Positions 54,646 to 63,146 of a stretch of 64,000 nucleotides of DNA are shown piece after piece. Source of the DNA: Sphingomonas sp. SORGH_AS_0950 (lineage in GTDB: Bacteria > Pseudomonadota > Alphaproteobacteria > Sphingomonadales > Sphingomonadaceae); assembly GCF_030818415.1 (NCBI RefSeq), contig NZ_JAUTAE010000001.1, forward strand, positions 126,501 to 190,500, read 5' to 3'. Numbering within the stretch: position 1 is the stretch's first letter; each line of letters opens with the position of its first letter. The notes below the pieces were generated by a model. It searched no databases. It was given only the letters and a program-made list of their open reading frames with translations, and was not told the origin of the DNA. Made by a program: the position numbers and the translations under genes.

Positions 54646-55169
54646 CGAGCATCTGCCTGCATGGGCCCGAAAGCACCGGCAAGTCGACCGTCGGGCCGCG
54701 CCTGGCCCGGACATTGGGCGGATGCTATCTGGGCGAATATGGCCGCGACTATGCCGAGGCGCATGGCACCGACTTCACCATGGCCGATCTGGTGGCGATC
54801 GGGCAGGGGCATGATGCCCGGCTGGTCCGCGCGATGGCGGAGGGGCCATGGCCGGTGGTGACCGATACCGATCCGCTGATGACCGCCGTCTGGGCCGACA
54901 TGTTGTTCGGCACGCGCGATCCCTGGTTCGCGACGTGGAACCGGCTGTCCGACGTCTATCTTCTCTTCGCCCCCGATTTGCCTTGGGTCGAGGACGGCAC
55001 CCGCCTGTTCGGTACGCGCGCGGCGCGGCAACGCTTCTTCGACCTGTCGCGCGCGGAACTGGATCGGCACGGCGTGGCGTACCGGTTGATCGAGGGGCAG
55101 GGCGAAAGCCGCTATGCAAATTGCATCGCCGCGCTAGAGCACTTTGGCATCCGCCCGCATCTTTGCTAA
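54642..55169 (+). CDS. NadR-like ribosylnicotinamide kinase (AAA_28)
   Basis: 175 residues from a GTG start overlapping pnuC. The Walker A is LHGPESTGKSTVG (residues 7-19), followed by YLGEYGRDYAEAHG and VTDTDPLMTAVWADMLFG, typical of the C-terminal kinase domain of NadR. The NadR adenylyltransferase and repressor domains are absent. It should phosphorylate nicotinamide riboside to NMN, driving uptake through PnuC. Final NAD formation needs an NMN adenylyltransferase encoded elsewhere. Confidence 0.86.
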   Translation: MTSICLHGPESTGKSTVGPRLARTLGGCYLGEYGRDYAEAHGTDFTMADLVAIGQGHDARLVRAMAEGPWPVVTDTDPLMTAVWADMLFGTRDPWFATWNRLSDVYLLFAPDLPWVEDGTRLFGTRAARQRFFDLSRAELDRHGVAYRLIEGQGESRYANCIAALEHFGIRPHLC

Positions 55170-55208
55170 CGGCGTCATCGAATAGCTTTTCAGGAAACCA
55201 TTCCCCCC

Positions 55209-57020
55209 GTGTCCACGCCGCTCGACAAGATCCGCAACTTTTCCATCATCGCGCATATCGACCATGGCAAGTCGACGCTCGCCGATCGCCTGATCCAGTT
55301 CACCGGCGGCCTGACCGACCGCGAGATGAGCGAACAGGTTCTCGACAATATGGAGATCGAGAAGGAACGCGGCATCACCATCAAGGCGCAGACCGTGCGC
55401 CTGGCGTACAAGGCGCAGGACGGCGAGACCTATACGCTGAACCTGATGGACACGCCGGGCCATGTCGACTTCGCCTATGAGGTCAGCCGGTCGCTGGCGG
55501 CGTGCGAAGGCGCGCTGCTGGTCGTCGACGCCGCCCAGGGTGTCGAGGCGCAGACGCTGGCCAATGTCTATCAGTCGATCGAGCATGACCATGAGATCGT
55601 GCCCGTCATCAACAAGATCGACCTGCCCGCCGCCGAACCCGAAAAGGTCCGCGCGGAGATCGAGGATGTGATCGGTATCGACGCCTCGGGTGCGGTGCTG
55701 GCCAGCGCCAAGTCGGGCATCGGCATCGGCGACATCCTGGAAGCGATCGTCAAGAACATTCCCGCGCCCAAGGGTGACGCGGCCGCACCGCTGAAGGCGA
55801 TGCTGGTCGACAGCTGGTACGACCCCTATCTGGGCGTCGTCATCCTGGTCCGCGTGATGGAAGGCACGCTGAAAAAGGGTCAGCAGATCAAGTTCATGCA
55901 GGCGGGCACCACCCACCTGATCGACCGCGTCGGCTGTTTCCGCCCCAAGATCGAGCAGCTGACCGAGCTGGGCGTCGGCGAGATCGGCTTCATCACCGCG
56001 CAGATCAAGGACGTGGCGCAGGCGCGCGTCGGCGACACGCTGACCGACGCCAAGAAGCCGACCGAGCAGGCGCTGCCGGGCTTCAAGGAAGTCCAGCCGG
56101 TGGTGTTCTGCGGCCTGTTCCCGGTCGACGCCAACGATTTCGAGAAGCTGCGCGAGTCGATCAGCAAGCTGCGGCTGAACGACGCCTCGTTCAGCTTCGA
56201 GATGGAGACGTCGGCGGCGCTGGGCTTCGGCTTCCGCTGCGGCTTCCTGGGTCTGCTGCATCTGGAGATCATCCAGGAGCGGCTGACCCGCGAATACGAC
56301 CTCGACCTGATCACCACCGCGCCGTCGGTGGTCTATCAGATCGAACTGACGCACGACGGCGGGCAGATCGACCTGCACAACCCGGCCGACATGCCCGATC
56401 CCAACAAGATCGAGTCGATCAGCGAGCCGTGGATCGAGGCGACCATCTATGTCCCCGACGAATATCTGGGCTCGATCCTGAAGCTGTGCCAGGACCGGCG
56501 CGGCATCCAGAAGAACCTGACCTATGTCGGCGGGCGCGCGCAGGCGACCTATGAACTGCCGCTCAACGAAGTCGTGTTCGATTTCTATGACCGGCTGAAG
56601 TCGCTGTCCAAGGGCTATGCCAGCTTCGACTATCACCAGATCGGCTATCGCGAGGGCGACCTCGTGAAGATGTCGATCTTGGTCAATGAAGAGCCGGTCG
56701 ACGCGCTGTCGATGATCGTCCACCGCGGCACCGCCGAAACGCGCGGACGCGGCATGTGCGAGCGGCTGAAGGAACTGATCCCACGCCACCTGTTCAAGAT
56801 CCCGATCCAAGCGGCGATCGGCGGCAAGGTGATCGCGCGCGAGACGATCAGCGCGATGCGCAAGGACGTGACCGCCAAATGCTATGGCGGCGACGCGACG
56901 CGTAAGCGCAAGTTGCTGGAAAAGCAGAAAAAGGGTAAGGCGAAGATGCGCGAATACGGCTCGGTCAGCATCCCGCAGGAAGCCTTTATCGCGGCGCTGC
57001 GCATGGGCGACGAGGCGTAA
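55209..57020 (+). CDS. lepA: Elongation factor 4 (LepA)
   Basis: 603 residues, a ribosome-binding GTPase that affects translation under stress. The G1 motif is [16 protein letters not shown], the switch region [10 protein letters not shown]3 DTPGHVDF, G4 NKIDLP. EF-G-like domains and the unique C-terminal domain ([20 protein letters not shown]) complete it. The start is the GTG at 55209, the only start giving the conserved [19 protein letters not shown] leader. A palindromic terminator follows. Confidence 0.96.
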   Translation: MSTPLDKIRNFSIIAHIDHGKSTLADRLIQFTGGLTDREMSEQVLDNMEIEKERGITIKAQTVRLAYKAQDGETYTLNLMDTPGHVDFAYEVSRSLAACEGALLVVDAAQGVEAQTLANVYQSIEHDHEIVPVINKIDLPAAEPEKVRAEIEDVIGIDASGAVLASAKSGIGIGDILEAIVKNIPAPKGDAAAPLKAMLVDSWYDPYLGVVILVRVMEGTLKKGQQIKFMQAGTTHLIDRVGCFRPKIEQLTELGVGEIGFITAQIKDVAQARVGDTLTDAKKPTEQALPGFKEVQPVVFCGLFPVDANDFEKLRESISKLRLNDASFSFEMETSAALGFGFRCGFLGLLHLEIIQERLTREYDLDLITTAPSVVYQIELTHDGGQIDLHNPADMPDPNKIESISEPWIEATIYVPDEYLGSILKLCQDRRGIQKNLTYVGGRAQATYELPLNEVVFDFYDRLKSLSKGYASFDYHQIGYREGDLVKMSILVNEEPVDALSMIVHRGTAETRGRGMCERLKELIPRHLFKIPIQAAIGGKVIARETISAMRKDVTAKCYGGDATRKRKLLEKQKKGKAKMREYGSVSIPQEAFIAALRMGDEA

Positions 57021-57030
57021 GATCCGGAAA

Positions 57031-57056
57031 GCCGCCCCGAATTGGATCGGGGCGGC
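57031..57056 (+). terminator. lepA terminator hairpin
   Basis: Perfect 10-base arms GCCGCCCCGA (57031-57040) and TCGGGGCGGC (57047-57056) with an ATTGGA loop, 10 bases after the lepA stop. There is no T-run, so termination strength is uncertain. Confidence 0.65.
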
Positions 57057-57066
57057 TCAACGGTAT

Positions 57067-57441
57067 TCAAAGGAAGAACACGCTGGCCAGTTCGTCTTCG
57101 GCCTCATGGGCCCAGCGGATGAAGCGAAAGGCAAAAAAGCCGAACACACCCAGCGCAGCACTGGCCCAGATATAGTCGGCGTCGCGGGCGACACTCACGA
57201 AAATGGCATAGCCCAGATACGCCGAGAGGGCGAAGGCGCAGACCGTCCGCACCCATGCGGATCGGAGCGATTGCGTGACGGCGAACCATAAAATGGTCAG
57301 CGTGGCGCCGATCAGCAATAGGACGAAGACCGGATGGACATCCTGTTCGCGCAGGTGGGGCCAAATCAGCGCGCAGGTCTTGAACAGCGTCAGGCAGACA
57401 AATCCGGTGATACCCAGCGTCGGCAGAAAACCAATTTCATG
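57067..57441 (-). CDS. Small membrane protein with unresolved start
   Basis: About 120 residues with four hydrophobic helices (LPTLGITGFVCLTLFKTCAL, VFVLLLIGATLTILWFAV, VCAFALSAYLGYAIFVSV, YIWASAALGVFGFFAFRFI) and a charged end (RWAHEAEDELASVFFL). No ATG, GTG or TTG in frame lies at the expected N-terminus. The nearest in-frame ATG is upstream within the autotransporter 3-prime end and would read through its terminator. It is therefore either started at a rare codon (CTG at 57426) or N-terminally truncated. No family is recognised. Confidence 0.45.
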   Translation of the reverse strand, partial: HEIGFLPTLGITGFVCLTLFKTCALIWPHLREQDVHPVFVLLLIGATLTILWFAVTQSLRSAWVRTVCAFALSAYLGYAIFVSVARDADYIWASAALGVFGFFAFRFIRWAHEAEDELASVFFL

Positions 57442-57443
57442 AA

Positions 57444-57477
57444 GAAAGGCCCGCCCGGTTTCCCGGACGGGCCTTTC
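57444..57477. terminator. Terminator downstream of the autotransporter gene
   Basis: Arms GAAAGGCCCGCCCGG (57444-57458) and CCGGACGGGCCTTTC (57463-57477) pair at 14 of 15 positions around TTTC. It lies 20 bases past the autotransporter stop on the minus strand, with a T-rich 3-prime arm. Confidence 0.8.
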
Positions 57478-57496
57478 GCTGTTCAGCGGGATCGGA

Positions 57497-60400
57497 TCAG
57501 AACGCGATCTTGATCGTGCCGCGATAGGACTGGTTCTCGACATCCCGGCGCTCGAAGGTCGTGTCGGCGCCCAGCGACAGCTGGACCCGACCCGCGACAT
57601 AGGACACGCCCATGCTCGCCTCGCCCCAGTTCTTGTCCTGGCCCGGCAGCGCGAACAGCGCGGAGGGGCCGATGCCGCCTGCGAAATTCGCCCCGAACAC
57701 GCCCGGTCGATCCTGGAAGTCATGGACATAATAGGCCGAGGCATAGGGACGGAACGGCCCGTCCGAACTGAGCATCAGCCCGGCACGCCCCTGCACGCTG
57801 TTATAATCCTGGCGATCATAACGCAGGGCAGGCCCGCCGCCCGTCTCGGCCGTGGGGGTGAAGCCCAGATGGCTGACCCGCGCGGCGATGCGCGGGCCGA
57901 TCTTCAGGCCGCCAAAACTATAGGTCTTGGCCAGCCCGACCTCGCTCGACAGCGCAAGGGCATTGTCGCGCGACCGCAGGTCATAGGCGACCCCCGCCAG
58001 CGAGACGTTGCGCTGCGTCCGCGCCTGGAACACGCCCGCGCTGAACTGGCTGTCCAGCGAGACGCCGCCCAGCTCGGTCTTGCCGTACAGCGTGCCCTGA
58101 TACAGGTCGCCACGCGCATATTGCCCGAACGAGGTGTTGCCGGTCGTCTTGGTGTAGGAGAAGCCGAAGCCGATGATGCTCGCCTCGTCCACTTCGGTCT
58201 CGATGCCGGTCGCGACATAGAAGCCGTCGAACCGGTCGCGGATGTTCGCGCTGGTCGTCTGCGGCAAAGCGCGGGACCAGCCGTCGAGATAGCCGCCCGC
58301 CAGGAACACCGCGACATTTTCGGGCAGGACATTCTCGCGCATCGAAACGCCGCCGCTGTCGCTCGCCATCTGCGGCTGGGTGCCCGCAAGATTGCTCATC
58401 GCAAGGCTGGCGACCTGCACCGGCTGGCCGACCATGGTCAGCGTGCCGCCCAGACCCTCGCGCGGGGACAGGGTGGCGAGATGCTCGCGGTAGAAGCGCG
58501 CGGTGTTGTCGAGCGCCATCGTGCCCTGCGCGCGCTTCAGCGCCTCGGTCGAGGGGGCGAGCCCCTCCAGCGAGGTGCGGATCGACGCGGCCGAGGCCAG
58601 GTCGAGCGTGCCGTACAGGCTCGACAGATTGGCCTGGTTGCTGCGATTCTGGTCGAGCAGCCGGGCATAGGCGGTCTGGTACGGCGTGGCGTTGACGACA
58701 TTGGCATAGGAGCCCGCGACGATCCGCGCGGTGATCGCATTGGCCGAATAGCTGAGCGTCGGCGTCAGGATGGCGCTCAGCGCGGCGGGGCTGTTGAACT
58801 GACCGCTGATCCCGTTGGTGGCTGTGGCGATGGTATAGACGTCGCCCGCGCGGATCACCTGCCCGCTGACCGGTGCGAAGCCGACCGATCCGCCCACGTT
58901 CAGCTGCCCGCCGCTGCCATTGTTGGCGACGACGGCGATCTTGTCAGACGTGCCGCCCGGCCCGACATCGATCAGCAACTGCGTGCCCGAGGCCAGGATG
59001 ACGTTGCCGCCGAAGGTCAGCGTGCCGATCGTGCCGGTGGTGCCCGGCGCGATCATGCCCGACACGCTGGTGAAGAAGCGGCTGTTGATCCGCCCCGTGC
59101 CCTGAAGCCCGCCCGCGAGCATCAGATAGTCGCCGCCCGCATTGATCGTGCCGCTATTGGCGACCATGCCCGCCAGATGGTTGAACTCGGCCACCGTGGA
59201 CAGGGTGCCGCCGCTCGCCACGGTCAGCCGCGCCTCCGATCCGTTCAGCGTGAAGCGATCGACCGTCGCCGAGGAGCTCAACGTCGTATTGCCCGCCGCC
59301 GACAGGGTGACGTCGTAATAGCGCGCGGCGACCGTGCGGCTGGGGTCGACATTGTTCGGCACGAAGTTGGTCGCGCCCGGCAGGCCGTTGGCGATGGTCG
59401 CGGCCGGAAGCGCCGCCGCCGTCGCGCTGCCCGAGGCCTGGGCTTCGTCGGTGGCGGTGCGGCTGGCCTCGGTCAGGATGGCCTTGCCCGCCGCATTGGC
59501 CTCGCCCGTGCCGGTCTGTCCGGTGCCGTCGCCATCCTGCCGCGTGACCGCGCCGGTCTTGACATTATAGCATTCGACGCCGTCACAAATGTCGCCGAAC
59601 TTGTTGGTCGGGTCGTTCGCGAGGCCGAGGCCGGGCGAGGTGGGAACGCCATTCGTCAGCTGGCCGTTCTGGATGATCTGATAGGCCGGGTCGGTCGTCG
59701 TCACCCAGTGCGTGCCATCCTCCCAGGCGCCGTCGCCGGCCTTGGCGGTAGCATAGCGATAGGGGTTATTGGCGGCGATATAGTCCCAGAAGAGGTAGAG
59801 CGGTTGGTAGAAGGACGAGGTGCCGTAGCTGGACGAAGCCTGCGCGTTATAGAAGCGGCTGCCGCCCGACAGCACGCCGATCACGACCTGCCGCGCAAAG
59901 GTGCGATCGAGGATCAGCGGGCCGCCCGAATCGCCGCCCGCCGTTGTGCCCTCATTGGGCAGCGCCTTGTCGCGGAACAGGTTGAAGTCGAACCGGCTGG
60001 CCGAGGACGTGCCGCGACGGGGATCGTCGAAGTCGATCTGATAGAGATTCTGCGGCAGGTTCGCGCCCTGGCCGAACAGCCACAGGTTGCGGTCGTCGAG
60101 CGAGCCCAGCATGCCGATATAGTTTTCCGCGACGCGACGGCGGAAATCGATGCCGTTGGTGTCGCCCTGGTTGCCGACGCCGCTGCGGCCATAGCCGGTG
60201 ACGGTCACGTGATAGCCAGTGCCGCTGTCATTGCTGATGGACGTGGGGGCGGGCAGGGCGGAGAACAGCAGCGCCCAGGTCGGGATGCCGGTCGCGGGCG
60301 TATCGAGCGTGGCGAGTGCCACATCGCCTTCCAGGAAGCCGGTCCGCTGCGACGCGGGATTCCAGCTGACCTGGTTGACATTGTAGAGCGCGTTGGCGGC

Positions 60401-60913
60401 CTTGGTCTTGAACTGGTCGGGATTGGCGCGACCGCCCAGCGTGTCGAGCAGCCATTCGCGCACGCCGGTCAGATTGTCGGTCTTGAACCCGAACGAGATC
60501 GGCGTACCGCCGCGCGCCGTGCCATAATCGGCGGCGGCGCGGGTGTTGACGCAGTGCGCGGCGAAGATAACGGTGCGCGGGTTGATCAGCGTGCCGGTGC
60601 ACAGGCTGAGGCTGCCGCCACCTGCGGAGACGAACATCTGTCCGACCCCGTTGACGCCCCCGGCATTGTCGATCGCGCTGGTCGTGGTGCCCGGCTGGGA
60701 GATCACGATCTGCGGCTCGTCGGTGACGCGCAGGCCGGGTACGGCTTCGATCACGTTGGCGGCGCTGGCATAGTCCTGCGCGATCTGCGGGCGCGGTGTC
60801 TCGGTCGCGGCTTGCGCCTGTGCGGCGGCGGGCAGCGCCAGCAGCGCGCTCGAAGTCATCAGCGCGCGGCGAAGCCGGTCTGTGGCGGGCAGAGTGAGTC
60901 CCTGCATCATCAT
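57497..60913 (-). CDS. Autotransporter with chymotrypsin-like serine protease passenger
   Basis: 1138 residues. A signal peptide (ending AAAQAQA) is followed by a trypsin-like S1 domain with an intact triad: His~120 (FAAHCVNTRAAADYG), Asp~197 (FLEGDVALATL) and Ser~329 (AGGDSGGPLIL). A Gly/Thr/Ser-rich beta-helix stalk (~430-740) leads to the C-terminal autotransporter barrel (last ~270 residues, ending IKIAF). It should be displayed or released at the cell surface (type Va secretion). I chose the ATG at 60913 because AGGGGA lies six bases upstream; ATGs at 60919 and 60910 are possible. It diverges from modA across a palindrome. Confidence 0.9.
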   Translation of the reverse strand: MMMQGLTLPATDRLRRALMTSSALLALPAAAQAQAATETPRPQIAQDYASAANVIEAVPGLRVTDEPQIVISQPGTTTSAIDNAGGVNGVGQMFVSAGGGSLSLCTGTLINPRTVIFAAHCVNTRAAADYGTARGGTPISFGFKTDNLTGVREWLLDTLGGRANPDQFKTKAANALYNVNQVSWNPASQRTGFLEGDVALATLDTPATGIPTWALLFSALPAPTSISNDSGTGYHVTVTGYGRSGVGNQGDTNGIDFRRRVAENYIGMLGSLDDRNLWLFGQGANLPQNLYQIDFDDPRRGTSSASRFDFNLFRDKALPNEGTTAGGDSGGPLILDRTFARQVVIGVLSGGSRFYNAQASSSYGTSSFYQPLYLFWDYIAANNPYRYATAKAGDGAWEDGTHWVTTTDPAYQIIQNGQLTNGVPTSPGLGLANDPTNKFGDICDGVECYNVKTGAVTRQDGDGTGQTGTGEANAAGKAILTEASRTATDEAQASGSATAAALPAATIANGLPGATNFVPNNVDPSRTVAARYYDVTLSAAGNTTLSSSATVDRFTLNGSEARLTVASGGTLSTVAEFNHLAGMVANSGTINAGGDYLMLAGGLQGTGRINSRFFTSVSGMIAPGTTGTIGTLTFGGNVILASGTQLLIDVGPGGTSDKIAVVANNGSGGQLNVGGSVGFAPVSGQVIRAGDVYTIATATNGISGQFNSPAALSAILTPTLSYSANAITARIVAGSYANVVNATPYQTAYARLLDQNRSNQANLSSLYGTLDLASAASIRTSLEGLAPSTEALKRAQGTMALDNTARFYREHLATLSPREGLGGTLTMVGQPVQVASLAMSNLAGTQPQMASDSGGVSMRENVLPENVAVFLAGGYLDGWSRALPQTTSANIRDRFDGFYVATGIETEVDEASIIGFGFSYTKTTGNTSFGQYARGDLYQGTLYGKTELGGVSLDSQFSAGVFQARTQRNVSLAGVAYDLRSRDNALALSSEVGLAKTYSFGGLKIGPRIAARVSHLGFTPTAETGGGPALRYDRQDYNSVQGRAGLMLSSDGPFRPYASAYYVHDFQDRPGVFGANFAGGIGPSALFALPGQDKNWGEASMGVSYVAGRVQLSLGADTTFERRDVENQSYRGTIKIAF

Positions 60914-60995
60914 TATCATTCCCCTGTAGTCCGGCGTCGTCCTTACGCCGCTCCGATAACGGAGTTATTCGGGAAGATGGCGCGATACAATGACA

Positions 60996-61016
60996 AATGT
61001 CTGAAATTCAGACATT
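60996..61016. promoter_or_regulatory. 21-base perfect palindrome between the autotransporter gene and modA
   Basis: Arms AATGTCTGAA (60996-61005) and TTCAGACATT (61007-61016) are perfectly complementary around a single A, in a locally AT-rich 156-base divergent promoter region. It does not match the ModE consensus (TATAT-based). Its position allows control of both genes. Confidence 0.6.
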
Positions 61017-61069
61017 TTGTAGTCAAGGTCGACGCGTAATTGCCGCGCCAACATAACCAAGGAAAGAAC

Positions 61070-61846
61070 ATGTCGAGCCGACGAAAGAAGCTGCTTCTGG
61101 TAGCGTGCAAAGTCTTGCCGTTCATTGCGTCACTGGGCGCGGTGCCCGCTGCGGCTCAGGAACGCGCGCCGTTGATACTGGCGGCCGCCAGTCTTCAGGA
61201 GTCGATGACCGCCGCCGCCGATGCCTGGGCCAGGCGCGGGCATGTCCGTCCTGTCATCTCCTTCGCCGCCTCCTCGGCGTTGGCGCGGCAGGTTCAGGCG
61301 GGGGGCAAGGCCGACCTGTTCGCCTCCGCCGACGAGGAATGGATGGACGTGCTGGAACGCGGTGGCCTGCTCGCCGCGCGGACCCGGAGCGCCTTTCTGG
61401 GCAATCGGCTGGTGGTGATCGCCCCGGCCGGGCAGGGCGGTCATGTGACGACGCGTACGCTCGGCCGGACGCTGTCGGCCGGGCCGCTCGCCATGGCGGA
61501 CACCGACAGCGTGCCTGCGGGCAAATATGGCAAGGCCGCGCTGGAGCGGCTAGGAGCCTGGTCCATGGTGGCCCCGCATGTCGTCCGTGCCGAGAATGTC
61601 CGTGCCGCGCTGGCGCTCGTGGAGCGTGGCGCGGCCCCCTATGGCATCGTCTATGCCACCGATGCCAGGGCGGCACCGCGCGTCCGGGTGGCGGGGATGT
61701 TCCCGGCGGCCAGCCATCCGCCCATCACCTATCCGCTCGCACGGCTGAAATCCTCGACCAACCGGCAGGCCGAGGGGTTCCGGCGCTTCCTGCTGTCGGC
61801 CGAGGGCAAGGCGATCTTCCGACGCTACGGCTTTTCGACGCGATGA
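61070..61846 (+). CDS. modA: Molybdate ABC transporter, substrate-binding protein
   Basis: 258 residues, periplasmic (signal peptide ends near VPAAAQ). Oxyanion-binding signatures are LILAAASLQESMTAAADAWA, VISFAASSALARQVQAGGKA, DLFASADEEWM and TDSVPAGKYGKAALERLG. The Ser and Tyr ligands of the ModA pocket appear present. GGAAAGAAC precedes the ATG at 61070. modB starts five bases after the stop. No ModE-type regulator gene is in the window. Confidence 0.9.
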   Translation: MSSRRKKLLLVACKVLPFIASLGAVPAAAQERAPLILAAASLQESMTAAADAWARRGHVRPVISFAASSALARQVQAGGKADLFASADEEWMDVLERGGLLAARTRSAFLGNRLVVIAPAGQGGHVTTRTLGRTLSAGPLAMADTDSVPAGKYGKAALERLGAWSMVAPHVVRAENVRAALALVERGAAPYGIVYATDARAAPRVRVAGMFPAASHPPITYPLARLKSSTNRQAEGFRRFLLSAEGKAIFRRYGFSTR

Positions 61847-61850
61847 CGGC

Positions 61851-62543
61851 ATGATGCTGTCGGCCGAGGAATGGGGGATCGTCCGGCTGTCGCTGCTGGT
61901 CGGGGGATCGGCGATGCTGGTCACGGTGCCGGTCGCCTTCGTCATCGCCTGGGCGCTGGCGCGGGGGCGGTTTCCGGGGCGGGTGCTGCTCGACGGGATC
62001 GTGCACCTGCCGCTGGTGGTGCCGCCGGTGGTGACGGGCTGGGTGCTGCTTCTGGCCTTCGGCCCCGCCGGGCCGATCGGGTCGCGGCTGGCGGCGTGGT
62101 TCGGGGTGAGCGTGCTGTTCCGCTGGACCGGCGCGGCGATCGCGGCGGGGGTGATGGCCCTGCCGCTGGTGGTGCGTGCCATCCGCCTGTCGATCGAGGC
62201 GGTCGATCCCCGGCTGGAGCAGGCCGCGCGGACGCTGGGGGCGGGGCGGTGGCGGGTCTTCGCGACCATCACCCTGCCGCTGTGCGCGCCGGGCGTGCTG
62301 GCAGGGCTGGTGCTGGGCTTTGCGCGCTCGATCGGCGAGTTCGGCGCCACCATCACCTTCGTCTCCAACGTGCCGGGCGAGACCGCGACGCTGCCGCTCG
62401 CCATCTACTCCGCGCTGCAACGGCCCGATGGCGAGGCGATGGTGTGGCGGCTGGCGGGGGTGTCGGTCGCGCTGTCGCTGGTGGCATTGATCGCGTCCGA
62501 ATGGCTGGCGCGGCGGATGGGCCGGGGGCTGCATGTCCTTTGA
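61851..62543 (+). CDS. modB: Molybdate ABC transporter, permease
   Basis: 230 residues with five or six membrane helices. The EAA loop that docks the ATPase is LEQAARTLGAGRWRVFATIT LPL-type (about 121-143). IGEFGATITFVSNVPGETAT near the end is characteristic of ModB/CysT-type permeases. The gene overlaps modC by 11 bases. An ATG three bases after the chosen start is equally possible. Confidence 0.9.
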   Translation: MMLSAEEWGIVRLSLLVGGSAMLVTVPVAFVIAWALARGRFPGRVLLDGIVHLPLVVPPVVTGWVLLLAFGPAGPIGSRLAAWFGVSVLFRWTGAAIAAGVMALPLVVRAIRLSIEAVDPRLEQAARTLGAGRWRVFATITLPLCAPGVLAGLVLGFARSIGEFGATITFVSNVPGETATLPLAIYSALQRPDGEAMVWRLAGVSVALSLVALIASEWLARRMGRGLHVL

Positions 62544-63138
62544 TATCGACGTCTCGGTCCGGCGCGGGGAGAGCGTCATCGCGGCGCGCTTTGCCACCGG
62601 GCCGGGCGCGACCGTGTTGTTCGGGCCATCGGGGGTCGGCAAGACCAGCATCCTGCAGATGGTGGCCGGGCTGGTGCGGCCCGAAAGCGGCCATGTCCGC
62701 GTCGATGGCGAGACATTGTTCGACGGCGCGGCGCGGATCGACGTGCCGCCCGAGCGGCGGCGGATCGGCTATGTCTTTCAGGAGCCCCGGCTGTTCCCGC
62801 ACATGCGGGTGGCGGCCAATCTGCGCTATGGCATGCGGCAGGCGGGCGGCGACCGGGACGGGGTGGTCGCGATGCTGGGCATCGGCCATCTGCTCGACCG
62901 CTGGCCGCGCACCCTGTCGGGCGGCGAGGCGCGGCGCGTGGCGATCGGGCGCGCGCTGCTCAGCGGGCCGCGCGTCCTGCTGCTCGACGAACCGCTCTCC
63001 TCGCTCGACCGGGGGCGGCGGGGCGAGATACTGGATGCGCTGGTGGCGGTGCGGGACACCACCGGCATCCCGATCCTGATGGTGACGCACGACCCGGACG
63101 AGGCCGAGCGCATCGCCACCGCCATCGTCCGGCTATAG
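62533..63138 (+). CDS. modC: Molybdate ABC transporter, ATP-binding protein lacking the MOP domain
   Basis: 201 residues containing a complete ABC ATPase: Walker A GPSGVGKTS (31-39), Q-loop YVFQEPRLF, signature LSGGEARRVAIGRALL, Walker B VLLLDEPLSSLD and the H-loop MVTHD. It ends at about residue 201 where full-length ModC (~350) continues into a C-terminal MOP/TOBE molybdate-binding domain. That regulatory domain is missing and the stop codon follows the ATPase directly, so the shortening looks natural rather than frameshifted. Confidence 0.88.
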   Translation: MSFDIDVSVRRGESVIAARFATGPGATVLFGPSGVGKTSILQMVAGLVRPESGHVRVDGETLFDGAARIDVPPERRRIGYVFQEPRLFPHMRVAANLRYGMRQAGGDRDGVVAMLGIGHLLDRWPRTLSGGEARRVAIGRALLSGPRVLLLDEPLSSLDRGRRGEILDALVAVRDTTGIPILMVTHDPDEAERIATAIVRL

Positions 63139-63146
63139 CGTCCGCG

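Noticed and set aside
57722..61039. Plus-strand open frame of over 1100 codons opposite the autotransporter gene
   Set aside because: It is antisense to a gene with clear domains, is extremely Arg/Gly/Ala/Asp-rich with no recognisable motif, and reflects GC-driven lack of stops.
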